Shown here: positions 43,463 through 51,896 of the stretch, piece after piece
Layout: every line of letters begins with the position of its first letter
How positions within the stretch are numbered: position 1 is the first letter of the stretch
Notes under the pieces: generated by a model
Told to the model about the DNA's origin: nothing
The model's database searches: none
The model's input: the letters and a program-made list of their open reading frames with translations, nothing else
Position numbers and translations under genes: made by a program
Assembly (NCBI GenBank): GCA_964568845.1
Contig: CAZMSC010000001.1
Location: forward strand, 34,843-98,842
DNA length: 64,000 bases
DNA from: DTBU01 sp964568845
Lineage (GTDB): Archaea > Thermoproteota > CALKCG01 > B24
Direction: 5' to 3'

Positions 43463-44307
43463 TAAATTACCCCCATATCTTCAGCTTCAGCCAAAATTTT
43501 AAGCTCTTCAGACGTAATTCGTTCACCTTTTCTAAGTTTATCTAGAACAATTTCAGCATTTTTAATTAAGATAGATTTAGCTTCATCTTCAACCCTCTTT
43601 TTCTCTTCAGCCTCTAAAGTTTTAAGCTCTTCAACTATCGCCTTCTCCTCAGCTCTCAATTCATTTAACTCCTTAACCTTCTGAAGAAGATCCCTATGGT
43701 AATTGTCAGCCTCCTCCCTTAACGATTTAATCCTTTCATCAAGTTGAATAATAGCTTTTTTGATATTCTCTCTTTTACTATTTACCTCTTCAAGATTACT
43801 TCTAATCGATTTTATTTTAATCTTAATCGCTTCTCTAGCTGCTTTAAGCTCCATCAAATTCCCCTTAAGCTTTAAAACCTCCTCCTGCTGCTTTACCTCC
43901 CTCTCCAACCTAGCAATCTCACCCGCGATCTTTTTTTCAACCTGCAGATCTGTTGGAGTTGTCTGAAGCTTCCACTCCAACTCGGAGATGCGTCTTCTAA
44001 GCTCCTTCAACGGAACACTAGAACCGCTAATTCCAGCTTTAACTTCACCTATAAGCTGTCTAGTTTCCCTAAGCTTAGAATATTCAGAACTCAATTCCCC
44101 CTTTAAACTGGATATTTCTAAGCTTAAACGCTTATACTCTGATCTAAGCGTTTTGATTTCCGCAATAGCTTCCCTAATTTCAGCGTTTAGTTTATTACGT
44201 TTCTCTTTAACCCGTCTAACATCTTCCAACAGGCTTCTACACCTACTAGAAGCTTCTTTCAACTTAGAAATTAGAAGACCCCGTTTTTTATCCAACTCCG
44301 ATTTCAT
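43462..44307 (-). CDS. Long coiled-coil protein in the CdvB-like operon
   Basis: 281 aa made almost wholly of heptad-type helix rich in Glu, Lys, Arg and Leu (for example VKEKRNKLNAEIREAIAEI, IQLDERIKSLREEADNYHR). There is no membrane segment; the short C-terminal GERITSEELKILAEAEDMGV may be a small folded end. Similar coiled-coil proteins are seen beside archaeal phosphoserine phosphatase-like or division genes, but I cannot name a family. It lies 37 bases after the CdvB-like gene. Confidence 0.75.
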   Translation of the reverse strand: MKSELDKKRGLLISKLKEASSRCRSLLEDVRRVKEKRNKLNAEIREAIAEIKTLRSEYKRLSLEISSLKGELSSEYSKLRETRQLIGEVKAGISGSSVPLKELRRRISELEWKLQTTPTDLQVEKKIAGEIARLEREVKQQEEVLKLKGNLMELKAAREAIKIKIKSIRSNLEEVNSKRENIKKAIIQLDERIKSLREEADNYHRDLLQKVKELNELRAEEKAIVEELKTLEAEEKKRVEDEAKSILIKNAEIVLDKLRKGERITSEELKILAEAEDMGVI

Positions 44308-44344
44308 CTAGTAAAAAAATATGGGAGGCTTTAAACTTAAAGGT

Positions 44345-44956
44345 TTAGCGAGAGGCGGTAGTTGTAGACGTGTCTGGTGTCGGAAGCTCCGGAAGTTCTG
44401 GAAGCTTCTCCTTAAGCCTATGCTCAGCCACAGCCGCGGCCTCCTCAAGCACCTTCTTAGCCTCTTCATTAGCAGCTTCCATATCAATGCTCATACCAGT
44501 GGCTTCACCGACTTCAACAACCATCTTGCCGATTTCATCACTTATTGCACCTATCTCATAGCTAACTTCAGGTATAACCCCAGCCAAGTCTTTCTGAATA
44601 GCTTTAAGTATACCGGCTACTGGGACTATAGCGGCTGCTGTTTCACCCAGCTGATGAACTGTCTCCAACCTCAACAGAGCTTTCTCAAGTGCTAGTTGCG
44701 CTCCCAGAACCACTTTAGCCATTTTACGTGCCTCTGCGCATTCGTTAGCGTAAAGTGCTGCTCTAGCAGCATCACTCTTCATATGGGCGTTAACGCACTT
44801 TTCGAAGAGGTCTCTTTCATGACGCTCCATTCTCATAGCTGCTCCTTCAATCCTCGAATACTGCACTTTAAGTCTATGGATAGCCATTGTAAGCCTTTGC
44901 TTTAGAGGAGTTCTTTCGAATATTCTACCGCCTTTATCCCACTTCTTAATAGACAT
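44345..44956 (-). CDS. cdvB: ESCRT-III/Snf7-like protein (CdvB family)
   Basis: 203 aa from the ATG at 44956 (MSIKKWDKGGRIFERT); the upstream ATG at 45073 would put coding DNA over the promoter dyad. The helical core (LKQRLTMAIHRLKVQYSRIEGAAMRMERHERDLF, AHMKSDAARAALYANECAEARKMAKVVLGAQLALEKALLRLE) matches Snf7/CdvB. The acidic/proline C-terminus EKLPELPELPTP resembles a MIM2-type motif that binds Vps4/CdvC. It should polymerise on membranes during division or vesicle formation. No cdvC or cdvA is in the window. Confidence 0.85.
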   Translation of the reverse strand: MSIKKWDKGGRIFERTPLKQRLTMAIHRLKVQYSRIEGAAMRMERHERDLFEKCVNAHMKSDAARAALYANECAEARKMAKVVLGAQLALEKALLRLETVHQLGETAAAIVPVAGILKAIQKDLAGVIPEVSYEIGAISDEIGKMVVEVGEATGMSIDMEAANEEAKKVLEEAAAVAEHRLKEKLPELPELPTPDTSTTTASR

Positions 44957-45060
44957 TCTAAACGCCTCGTAAATACACCGAGACGAGCATTCTTTAATGA
45001 ATTGTTTAAAGGAAACTGTAGAATAAACATTTGAAAACACATGAAGTTTAATCGTTTCAA

Positions 45061-45092
45061 TATATTTCCACAAGAGTTGTTGTGGAAATATA
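45061..45092. promoter_or_regulatory. Perfect 13-bp dyad in a divergent promoter
   Basis: TATATTTCCACAA (45061-45073), GAGTTG, TTGTGGAAATATA (45080-45092). It sits between the CdvB-like operon and the SAM hydroxide adenosyltransferase. Each arm contains a TATA-like end, so a bound factor would block both promoters. One arm's core recurs upstream of the DJ-1 gene at about 13576. Confidence 0.7.
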
Positions 45093-45161
45093 TAATACTT
45101 CTAGCATTACGTAAGTATTATCAGCTTTATTTTTAAGGTAGCTTTTTCAAAGAAATCTTGT

Positions 45162-45974
45162 ATGCGGAAAGTCATAACACTTTTAACAGATTTCGGATCA
45201 TCAGATCCATACCCAGCCCTTATGAAGGGGGTCATATTAAACATAAACCCTGAAGCGACCATTGTTGACATCTCCCACTCTATAGATAAGTTCAACGTTA
45301 AAATGGGAGCGTTCATATTAGCATATGCCGTCGATTATTTTCCAGAGAAAAGCATTCACATAGCCGTAGTGGATCCAGGCGTTGGAACAGCTAGAAAACC
45401 GTTAATTGTAGAGTGTTTTAAAGGCTACCTAGTAGGTCCTGATAATGGCCTTTTAATACCAGCTGCTGAAAAACTCGGTATAAAGGAAGTATATGAGATA
45501 GATTTAAGTAAAATTTCAACCAGTTATACTTCCCAGACTTTTCACGGTAGAGATGTCTTCGCCCCCGTAGCCGCTAGGATATCTAAAGGTGAAAGCCTAG
45601 ATTTACTCGGAAAGCCTTACAGCAACTACGTTAAACTTACCCTACCAAAACCAAAGGTGACAGGTGGATACATTTTGGGTGAAGTTCTATATGTAGACGG
45701 CTTCGGAAACGTAGTAACAAACATAGACGATTCAGCCATTAAAGCGCTGGATATTAAAATTGGAGACTTTCTACTTATCGAGACCGTTGACGGCAGTTTC
45801 AAAGTTAAACTCGCAAAAGCCTATGGAGATGTTGAACCGGGATCCCCGTTAGCAATAATCGATAGTTTTGGAAGGCTTGAGTTGGCTGTAAATTTAGGTG
45901 ACGGAAGTAGGTTTTTCAAATTGAAAGTAGGTAACACCATGAAGATAAGTACAGTAAACAATATATCAAGCTGA
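45162..45974 (+). CDS. SAM hydroxide adenosyltransferase (DUF62)
   Basis: 270 aa. Hydrolyses S-adenosylmethionine to adenosine and methionine; related to fluorinase/chlorinase. Motifs: LLTDFGSSDPYPALMKGVI, AVVDPGVGTARKPLI, YLVGPDNGLLIPA, TFHGRDVFAPVAARI and YVDGFGNVVTNI. The conserved Asp of TDFG and the RDVFAP segment are intact, and no halogenase-type insertion is seen. It is the first gene of a probable three-gene + transcript. Confidence 0.93.
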   Translation: MRKVITLLTDFGSSDPYPALMKGVILNINPEATIVDISHSIDKFNVKMGAFILAYAVDYFPEKSIHIAVVDPGVGTARKPLIVECFKGYLVGPDNGLLIPAAEKLGIKEVYEIDLSKISTSYTSQTFHGRDVFAPVAARISKGESLDLLGKPYSNYVKLTLPKPKVTGGYILGEVLYVDGFGNVVTNIDDSAIKALDIKIGDFLLIETVDGSFKVKLAKAYGDVEPGSPLAIIDSFGRLELAVNLGDGSRFFKLKVGNTMKISTVNNISS

Positions 45975-45998
45975 GTAGAATAATTTTACTTAAAATCC

Positions 45999-46787
45999 AT
46001 GAGCTTGGTAAGACGGCTACTTAAATTACTGGGGATCTACCGGCTTTACCTATGGTGGTTGAGGAGGGAAGTTAAAGATGGAAATATTCCAAGCCATGTC
46101 GGGATAATTCTCGACGGCAATAGACGGTGGGCTTACAAGCACGGCTATTCTCCATGGCTGGGGCATAGATTTGGAGCTGAGAAGGTTGAAGAAGTCCTTA
46201 AATGGTGTCTCAATCTCGGAGTCAAAACAGTTACACTCTACGCGTTTTCAACTGAAAACTTTAAGAGGCCTTCACGTGAAGTTGAAGAACTGTTTAGGCT
46301 TTTTGAGGAGAAGCTTAAACAACTTCTCTCAATCCGTGAAATACACGATTACCATGTTAGAGTCAAGATTATAGGCTCATTAGAATTGTTACCTGAAGAG
46401 CTCAGAAGACTCATCGAAGAGATCGAGGCTAAAACAGCCAACTATGGAGAACGTTGGCTTAACATAGCCCTGGCATACGGTGGAAGGAGGGAGATAGTAG
46501 ATGCCGTTAGGAAAATAGCTAAATTCGTAAAAGAGGGCTCCCTGACCCCTGATGAGATAGATGAAGAACTTTTACAGAAATTCCTATACACGGCCCACCT
46601 ACCGAACCCGGAGCCCGACTTGATAATAAGGACAAGCGGCGAGGAAAGGTTAAGCGGTTTCCTACTATGGCAAAGCGCATACAGTGAGCTGTGTTTTCTA
46701 GAGGTTTACTGGCCTGAGTTCCGTGAAATAGACCTGCTCAGGGCAATTAGAGTATACCAGAATAGGCAGAGAAGGTTTGGAGGATAG
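45999..46787 (+). CDS. uppS: Cis-prenyltransferase (polyprenyl diphosphate synthase)
   Basis: 262 aa. Builds long cis-polyprenyl diphosphate, the lipid carrier for glycans in archaea. Signatures: VGIILDGNRRWAYKHGYSPWLGHRFGAEKVEEVL (catalytic Asp in DGN), YAFSTENFKRP and LIIRTSGEERLSGFLLWQSAYSELCFLEVYWPEF. The N-terminal LLKLLGIYRLYLWWLRREV is an amphipathic membrane-contact helix. Twenty-four bases after the preceding gene. Confidence 0.95.
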   Translation: MSLVRRLLKLLGIYRLYLWWLRREVKDGNIPSHVGIILDGNRRWAYKHGYSPWLGHRFGAEKVEEVLKWCLNLGVKTVTLYAFSTENFKRPSREVEELFRLFEEKLKQLLSIREIHDYHVRVKIIGSLELLPEELRRLIEEIEAKTANYGERWLNIALAYGGRREIVDAVRKIAKFVKEGSLTPDEIDEELLQKFLYTAHLPNPEPDLIIRTSGEERLSGFLLWQSAYSELCFLEVYWPEFREIDLLRAIRVYQNRQRRFGG

Positions 46788-46850
46788 AATATGTAGGCGG
46801 ATTTAAACTTAAGAAGGAGAAGACCTCTAAGTGAAAAATTGGTGTAGATT

Positions 46851-47537
46851 TTGGCGGAGCTTAACGAGGAAATTTTAAAGCTTATAAATATGATATCTGA
46901 CGAAACGCTAAGAATACTTGTACTAGACCTTTTAAAAAACCCAAGTCTTAAGCTTACGGAGGGGGAGCCTAAACTCACAGCATTTGAAGATAGTTTAGGC
47001 TCCGTAGGCTTCCATCACTCATATAAGGGTGGATTGTTAGAGCATATGATTTCATGTAGCAGAATAGGCTTAGCGATTTGCCGGGTAGTTGAAGAAGTAT
47101 ATGGTTCTAAAGTGAACAGCGACTTTGTTCTAGCGGCAACCCTTATCCACGACGTATACAAGACAGCCTTTTACGATGAAAACTCGCCAACAGGTTTAAG
47201 CCAATTGGGTGAGAGAATAGACCATCATACGCTCATAGTTTCAGAGCTTATAAAACGCGGTTTTCCACTGGAAGTAATCCACGCAGTTTTAGCAATTCAT
47301 GGACAATACGGCCCCATGACTCCGAAAACCGTTGAAGCATTAATAGCCTACTTAGCAGATCAAGCCGACTCAACACTATGCGATAGAGTCTTAAAAGCCG
47401 CTAAAAACTTAGTTAAAATCACAACGGGAGAGGAGCCTAAAACATTAACGGCAAGGGAGGCGTTTTCAATAATACTTGCTAAGCAGAAGGGTGGATGGGA
47501 TTCGCTTAAGGAACTACTGTATAAGAACATTGGCTAA
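46851..47537 (+). CDS. HD-domain phosphohydrolase
   Basis: 228 aa from the TTG at 46851. HD motif residues: HHSYKGGLLEHMISC, LIHDVYKTAF and RIDHHTLIVSELI, with a further His in LAIHGQYG. The sequence order resembles the HD core of YhaM-type nucleases without their OB domain. The substrate, a nucleic-acid end or nucleotide, is unknown. Confidence 0.85.
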   Translation: MAELNEEILKLINMISDETLRILVLDLLKNPSLKLTEGEPKLTAFEDSLGSVGFHHSYKGGLLEHMISCSRIGLAICRVVEEVYGSKVNSDFVLAATLIHDVYKTAFYDENSPTGLSQLGERIDHHTLIVSELIKRGFPLEVIHAVLAIHGQYGPMTPKTVEALIAYLADQADSTLCDRVLKAAKNLVKITTGEEPKTLTAREAFSIILAKQKGGWDSLKELLYKNIG

Positions 47538-47635
47538 TGATAGAACACAACCTTTCAAAAAATCGAAGTTAAAGTTTGAGGTTGGAAGTAAAAGAGAAGA
47601 CCTAATGGAAACTATACGATAAGTCTTAAACTAAA

Positions 47636-47647
47636 GTTTATATATAG
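47636..47647 (+). promoter_or_regulatory. TATA box of the 5S rRNA gene
   Basis: GTTTATATATAG lies with its centre about 26 bases before the predicted 5S rRNA 5' end at 47667, exactly the archaeal spacing. Confidence 0.75.
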
Positions 47648-47666
47648 ATTTTACCAACCTTATAAC

Positions 47667-47790
47667 CCGGTTGCCGGCCATAGGGTGTGGGTCCGACCCG
47701 TTCCCATTCCGAACACGGAAGTCAAACCACACCACGTCTCCCTCTTCCCTAGTGGGAGACCCTAGGAGAGGGGGGAGATGCTGGCAACCA
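47667..47790 (+). rRNA. rrf: 5S ribosomal RNA
   Basis: About 124 bases. The terminal helix pairs GGTTGCC (47669-47675) with GGCAACC (47783-47789). The internal CCATTCCGAACACGGAAGTC is the universal 5S loop. GGTGTGGG pairs with CCACACC. No 16S or 23S genes are nearby, so the 5S is unlinked, as in many TACK archaea. Exact ends are within a few bases. Confidence 0.95.
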
Positions 47791-47843
47791 TTACAGTGAA
47801 CGTTTATATCTTAATGCGTTTATTGATAATTTAGGAATAGCCC

Positions 47844-48962
47844 ATGAATTCAGAGTCAGTATTGCAACAAATCTTATCTTCTGAAGGAGATAGACTGGGA
47901 TTTATATTTCAAGCCATATTCATAGCATTGTTCCTATTCAGCATATTTTATGGGCAGAAGTTCCAGATTTGGATGATGCTTAAGAACGTTGAAGTCGGAC
48001 TTAATAGGATTAAGAGAATGAGAGATAATGCTAGACAAGCAATATTAGATTTATTGAGACGATTTAACAACGACCCTGGTTTGGAGAGCGCAATCGATAG
48101 GTTGCTTGAATACTTTTGGATCCCTCCTACATCTATAGATCCATTTGGCATTGTCGGCAAAATCGACCATCTTCTCAACATAAGAGAGAGGAGATTTAGA
48201 TGGGAACTTAAAAGCATAGCGCCAAATGTTGACGATAGTAGGCTTAGAAACATTGAAAACCTTATTGAAATAGGCATCTCTCTAGATCAGATATATCGTG
48301 TGATGAGACACTACTATCTTCTAGGTAAGAAGACTATGAGCCTCTTCTTAATATATCAAGCAGAAGCCCTCATGCCGACAGTTCTTCAGGAGGCTGAGGC
48401 GCTAACGGATGCCATCAAGGCTTTCAGCACGGGTCAACCTATAGGTGATGGTGTTGGAAGCCTTGTAGCCGCACGATTTATGTATGGTGCTGAGAAAAAA
48501 CCCATATCGGAAGACACGGTCATGGCTGAGGTCGAATTTGAAGGGAGGAAGCTCATAGTCGTTAAAGCACTCGGACCTGGGGGAAACGTCGGTAAACCAG
48601 GTGAAGCTGTTGAAAAAATCTTAGACGGTGGAAGGATAGCCGCCATAGTAATGGTGGATGCCGCTCTAAAACTTGAAGGTGAAGAGGTCGGTGAAGTCGC
48701 AGAGGGGGTGGGTGCGGCTATTGGAGGAATAGGTGTTGACAAGTTTAAAATAGAGGAAGCTGCTAAAAAGTTCAACGTTCCACTTTACGCCATAGTTGTG
48801 AAAGAATCTATGTCTGACGCTTTATCTACGATGAAATGGGATATATATGTCGGCGTTGAAAAGGCAATTAACAGAATTAAACGGCTTATAAGAGAGAAGA
48901 CGAATGTTGGAGATACGTTAATACTGGTAGGTGTAGGTAACACGATAGGCATAGGTCAATAA
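47844..48962 (+). CDS. DUF1512-like archaeal membrane protein
   Basis: 372 aa with a single N-terminal transmembrane helix (about residues 20-38, IFQAIFIALFLFSIFY) and a large cytoplasmic part. The region EPTVLQEAEALTDAIKAF-like helix, then VAARFMYG, EDTVMAEVEFEGRKLIVVKALGPGGNVGKPGEAV and AAIVMVDAALKLEGE match the family as I remember it. Function unknown. A TATA-like GTTTATATCTT is at about 47801, and the 130-aa membrane zinc-ribbon gene follows 16 bases downstream. Confidence 0.75.
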   Translation: MNSESVLQQILSSEGDRLGFIFQAIFIALFLFSIFYGQKFQIWMMLKNVEVGLNRIKRMRDNARQAILDLLRRFNNDPGLESAIDRLLEYFWIPPTSIDPFGIVGKIDHLLNIRERRFRWELKSIAPNVDDSRLRNIENLIEIGISLDQIYRVMRHYYLLGKKTMSLFLIYQAEALMPTVLQEAEALTDAIKAFSTGQPIGDGVGSLVAARFMYGAEKKPISEDTVMAEVEFEGRKLIVVKALGPGGNVGKPGEAVEKILDGGRIAAIVMVDAALKLEGEEVGEVAEGVGAAIGGIGVDKFKIEEAAKKFNVPLYAIVVKESMSDALSTMKWDIYVGVEKAINRIKRLIREKTNVGDTLILVGVGNTIGIGQ

Positions 48963-48978
48963 TACTGGGAGGGTTGCT

Positions 48979-49371
48979 ATGCCTGCGAAAAACAGCATAG
49001 GTTTTCTTATCGTTTTCCTCTTAATGGCTGCTCTAATTACGTGCAGCATATTCTTCCTCTTCCTGGCTGTTAAAGCTTATTCTCAAGGCTTTGAAGAGAC
49101 AGCCCTATACTACTCTATGGCTGGGCTAATGGGTTTAATAATGTCAACATATACCTTGTCGAGAGTTATTCGAAGAAGGCCTTTGATCTCAACGACTTTA
49201 AACTACGAAGTTCAAACATTTCTACGGTGTTTAAAGTGTGGATTTTCAAATACTAGAGGCTTCGCCAACGGAGATTACGTGTTGGGCTTTGGTGATAAAT
49301 GTCCCCACTGTTCAACACCTATGGTCATACTTGCGATATATAGAACAACTTCTAAAAGGGAGAAACGGTGA
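48979..49371 (+). CDS. Two-helix membrane protein with zinc ribbon
   Basis: 130 aa. Two N-terminal transmembrane helices (about 8-32 and 43-62), then a basic linker and a zinc ribbon formed by CLKCGF and CPHCST. It follows the DUF1512-like gene on the same strand and may work with it. No family name recognised. Confidence 0.65.
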   Translation: MPAKNSIGFLIVFLLMAALITCSIFFLFLAVKAYSQGFEETALYYSMAGLMGLIMSTYTLSRVIRRRPLISTTLNYEVQTFLRCLKCGFSNTRGFANGDYVLGFGDKCPHCSTPMVILAIYRTTSKREKR

Positions 49372-49411
49372 GCTGTCCACGGCTATAAGCCTGTGGACTT
49401 CATACTTCAAT

Positions 49412-50311
49412 TTAAAGTGGAAAACCTGTAAGCTCTATAACGCCGTCTTCTACAACCAACACTGTTTCTTCAGCTTGAGCTACAAAGCCCCCGCTGACCT
49501 CTAGAAGAGGCCTATAGTTTTTTATTACGTTAAAGTTTTTCAATTTAGACCACGCATTTTGAACATTATACTCAAAGTTCATAGCGTAAATCCACCTCTC
49601 GGTAAAAGGCAACCCTCTAAACTTACTCCATAGTGTTTTTAAAAGAATATTCGCCTCAGTATTTCCAACCTTCTTGTAGGATAGGCATCTGTAAATTGTC
49701 GGCTTGCCAGACTCTATAACTGTTCCATCAGCCCAACGCTCTGTTATAAACGGCTCGACCGCATAGACGCCGTAGAGTTTAAACTTTCCACCCTGTAATG
49801 GGACGTTCGGTATTGAAACGCCAGTGTGTAGATTATACCTGGCGACCTCATGGCCGGATAGGTTTTTTATCGTTTTTAAGCCATACACGTCAGCTACTCT
49901 AGAGACAGCCTCACCTATATCATATACGCTGACGGATGCCCTTATACACTTTAATGCTTTCCTCAACGCCTCTTCAGCCGCTTCCTTGAGAAGCATATAC
50001 TTCTCATCTAAAGCCACTGTGATGGCAGTATCAACTATATAACCGTCTACATGCACACCTAAATCCACCTTAACTATAGACTGTTTCGGAATCTTTAACG
50101 GATCCATAGGCACAGCAGTATAGTGTGCCGCAACATCATTTATGCAAATGTTACACGGAAAGGCAGGCTCTCCACCCTGGCTCTTTATAAAACCCTCGAT
50201 TTTCTCACATAAATCTAACACATTAGCCCCGCTTTTAACAATAGACGCGGCGAAGGCCCTCGCCTTTTTGGCGATCTCTCCAGCCTTAAAGTAAGGTTCG
50301 AAAACATCCAT
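49412..50311 (-). CDS. map: Methionine aminopeptidase, type II
   Basis: 299 aa from the ATG at 50311 (MDVFEPYFKAGEIAKKA); the longer frame to 50368 runs through the tRNA and is rejected. Removes initiator methionine. Metal and active-site residues are in AAHYTAVPMD, KVDLGVHVDGYIVDTAITVAL (two Asp), NLSGHEVARYNLHTGVSIPNV (His), VYAVEPFIT and the final Glu in AQAEETVLVVEDG. The C-terminal about 60-residue insert marks type II. It begins 12 bases after tRNA-Arg, so the two may be co-transcribed. Confidence 0.94.
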   Translation of the reverse strand: MDVFEPYFKAGEIAKKARAFAASIVKSGANVLDLCEKIEGFIKSQGGEPAFPCNICINDVAAHYTAVPMDPLKIPKQSIVKVDLGVHVDGYIVDTAITVALDEKYMLLKEAAEEALRKALKCIRASVSVYDIGEAVSRVADVYGLKTIKNLSGHEVARYNLHTGVSIPNVPLQGGKFKLYGVYAVEPFITERWADGTVIESGKPTIYRCLSYKKVGNTEANILLKTLWSKFRGLPFTERWIYAMNFEYNVQNAWSKLKNFNVIKNYRPLLEVSGGFVAQAEETVLVVEDGVIELTGFPL

Positions 50312-50322
50312 ATAGACACCTA

Positions 50323-50411
50323 TGGGCCCGCCGGGACTCGAACCCGGGACTTCCCGCTTTCTACGCATTTCTCCGCAGGCGGGTGTCCTATCCGTGCTAG
50401 ACGACGGGCCC
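50323..50411 (-). tRNA. tRNA-Arg (GCG) with short intron
   Basis: Minus strand: acceptor GGGCCCG/CGGGCCC, D stem GTCT/GGAC, anticodon stem CCCGC/GCGGG, T arm CCGGG-TTCGAGT-CCCGG. The loop after CCCGC reads C-U-GCG-G, giving anticodon GCG (Arg). About 14 extra bases sit between positions 37 and 38, an archaeal-type intron. Discriminator A; CCA not encoded. Confidence 0.9.
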
Positions 50412-50740
50412 TATAGGTATCTTTCAACATCTACGTAAAAACTCTTTCTTTTAAAGACCTTCTCTAAAATGGTTTAAATTTAAATAAGCTAATATCGATC
50501 CTTCTTAGAAAGCTTAGGCTTTACGTATATACTGAGGAGACTTAAGATTTTAAGTGGTTGAAAACGCTCCGAGGGTGGAAAAGATGTCTAAGATATGGCT
50601 GAGCCGTATTTTTAACTAACATTAAAAATAGGACTGAAGTTTTATGTAAATTTAAGCTCCGGCATGTTTGACCAAACATATAAGTGTTGTCCTAAACTTT
50701 AAGTAGAACTAAAGCCCAATCTAATTGGGTGTGAAATTTC
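50412..50740. other. Gene-free stretch with promoter-like sequences
   Basis: No gene is supported. AT-rich words such as TTTAAATAAG near 50480 could be the tRNA-Arg promoter on the minus strand, and CATATAAG at 50677-50684 a TATA box for the + gene at 50741. Otherwise nothing recognised. Confidence 0.4.
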
Positions 50741-51085
50741 ATGTCGTTTTACAGATATGTAGATTATCTGCTTAAAGAGAGGAAAAATCTTGAGGAAAAA
50801 CTTAAGACTTTAGATAAAGCGGAGGTTATAAGATTTGGTAGACAGCTTATAGCAACTTATCAGCAGAGCCTTCAAGGCTTCGACGAGTGGTTTACGAATT
50901 ATGGAATTATGGAGAAGATGGAGCCTGAGTTGGTAAGGGAAATAGTTGCAAACCTTATGAATATAGGTTTTGAGCTTCTCAGATACGATAGAGACGTAAC
51001 CATGATGTGGCTTGAGAGAGAGCAGAAAGAGATGAGGAGAAGGAAGGAAGAGGAAGAGAAAAAGAAACAAACTTCAATCATATGA
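50741..51085 (+). CDS. Small helical archaeal protein, possibly DUF2153-like
   Basis: 114 aa, entirely helical, with a conserved-looking middle (RFGRQLIATYQQSLQGFDEWFTNYGIMEKM) and a Lys/Glu-rich tail (EQKEMRRRKEEEEKKK). It resembles a small TACK-archaeal DUF (DUF2153), but I am not certain. It has its own TATA-like sequence at 50677. Function unknown. Confidence 0.55.
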   Translation: MSFYRYVDYLLKERKNLEEKLKTLDKAEVIRFGRQLIATYQQSLQGFDEWFTNYGIMEKMEPELVREIVANLMNIGFELLRYDRDVTMMWLEREQKEMRRRKEEEEKKKQTSII

Positions 51086-51103
51086 TTAAAAACGAAAACG
51101 GAA

Positions 51104-51739
51104 TTAACGTATGGAGCCGCGCGTTAACTTAGCGCCACAGTTTGGACAATACATGTAGTTTATGGTTATAGGATGCCCACAGAATGGACATTTGTAAACG
51201 GTATAAACCCCTTCTACACGTGTAGGCTGAGCTACGCTGACGGCTAGAGACCTCTTAAACATATTGTAGATAGATAGTGCACCAGCTATTATGGGTAAAA
51301 CTACACCTATCGGTACGATCCAGTATGATTGAGAGAGGTTTGAAGCCTGAGGGAAGGATACGTAAACGCTATCTATAGTGCTAAAGATTGTAGGCGCAGC
51401 CAAACCTATTGTAACGGCAATTGTGATCGAACGCACGTCTACTTCTCTCCGCTTAGACTCTTTCAGCAATATGGCTCCGCTTACAAGAACCATGAGGGCG
51501 GCTATAGATCTGACGGGGAATATTTCAATCCATCCTTGAAAAACCTCTCCGTTCATATTTGAGTAGGCGTAGCCTACTAGGGGAAACTCTAAAACTGTAA
51601 ACGTTTCTTCCACCGAAGAACCGCGAACATAATAGTTTGTTACACCTATTACCATAGTCCAGGGTATTAAAAGCGATATAAACATTAACGCTCCAGCTAT
51701 CGTAATGGCTCTATTGCTCGGTTGCCCTTTAAACCCCAC
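51104..51739 (-). CDS. Four-helix membrane protein with C-terminal zinc ribbon
   Basis: 211 aa. Four transmembrane helices (about residues 10-30, 72-90, 100-120, 138-158) and a C-terminal zinc ribbon (CPFCGHP, CPNCGAK). Such ribbon-tailed membrane proteins are common in archaea and have no assigned role. Divergent from the nicotinamidase gene. Confidence 0.6.
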   Translation of the reverse strand: MGFKGQPSNRAITIAGALMFISLLIPWTMVIGVTNYYVRGSSVEETFTVLEFPLVGYAYSNMNGEVFQGWIEIFPVRSIAALMVLVSGAILLKESKRREVDVRSITIAVTIGLAAPTIFSTIDSVYVSFPQASNLSQSYWIVPIGVVLPIIAGALSIYNMFKRSLAVSVAQPTRVEGVYTVYKCPFCGHPITINYMYCPNCGAKLTRGSIR

Positions 51740-51896
51740 AGGAAATCAGCTCCAGTAAAAATCAACTCTGAAATGATAGATAAAGGTATCTATTATTTAT
51801 AAACTGAGGCATCCATAAATCCATTTAAGAGGTTTAACTGTTAGAAAAGATGAAAATAGAAAGTAAATATAAATAAGCGCACGTCTTTGACATGTA

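Noticed and set aside
49412..50368. Methionine aminopeptidase starting at 50368
   Set aside because: The extension is the translation of tRNA-Arg sequence.
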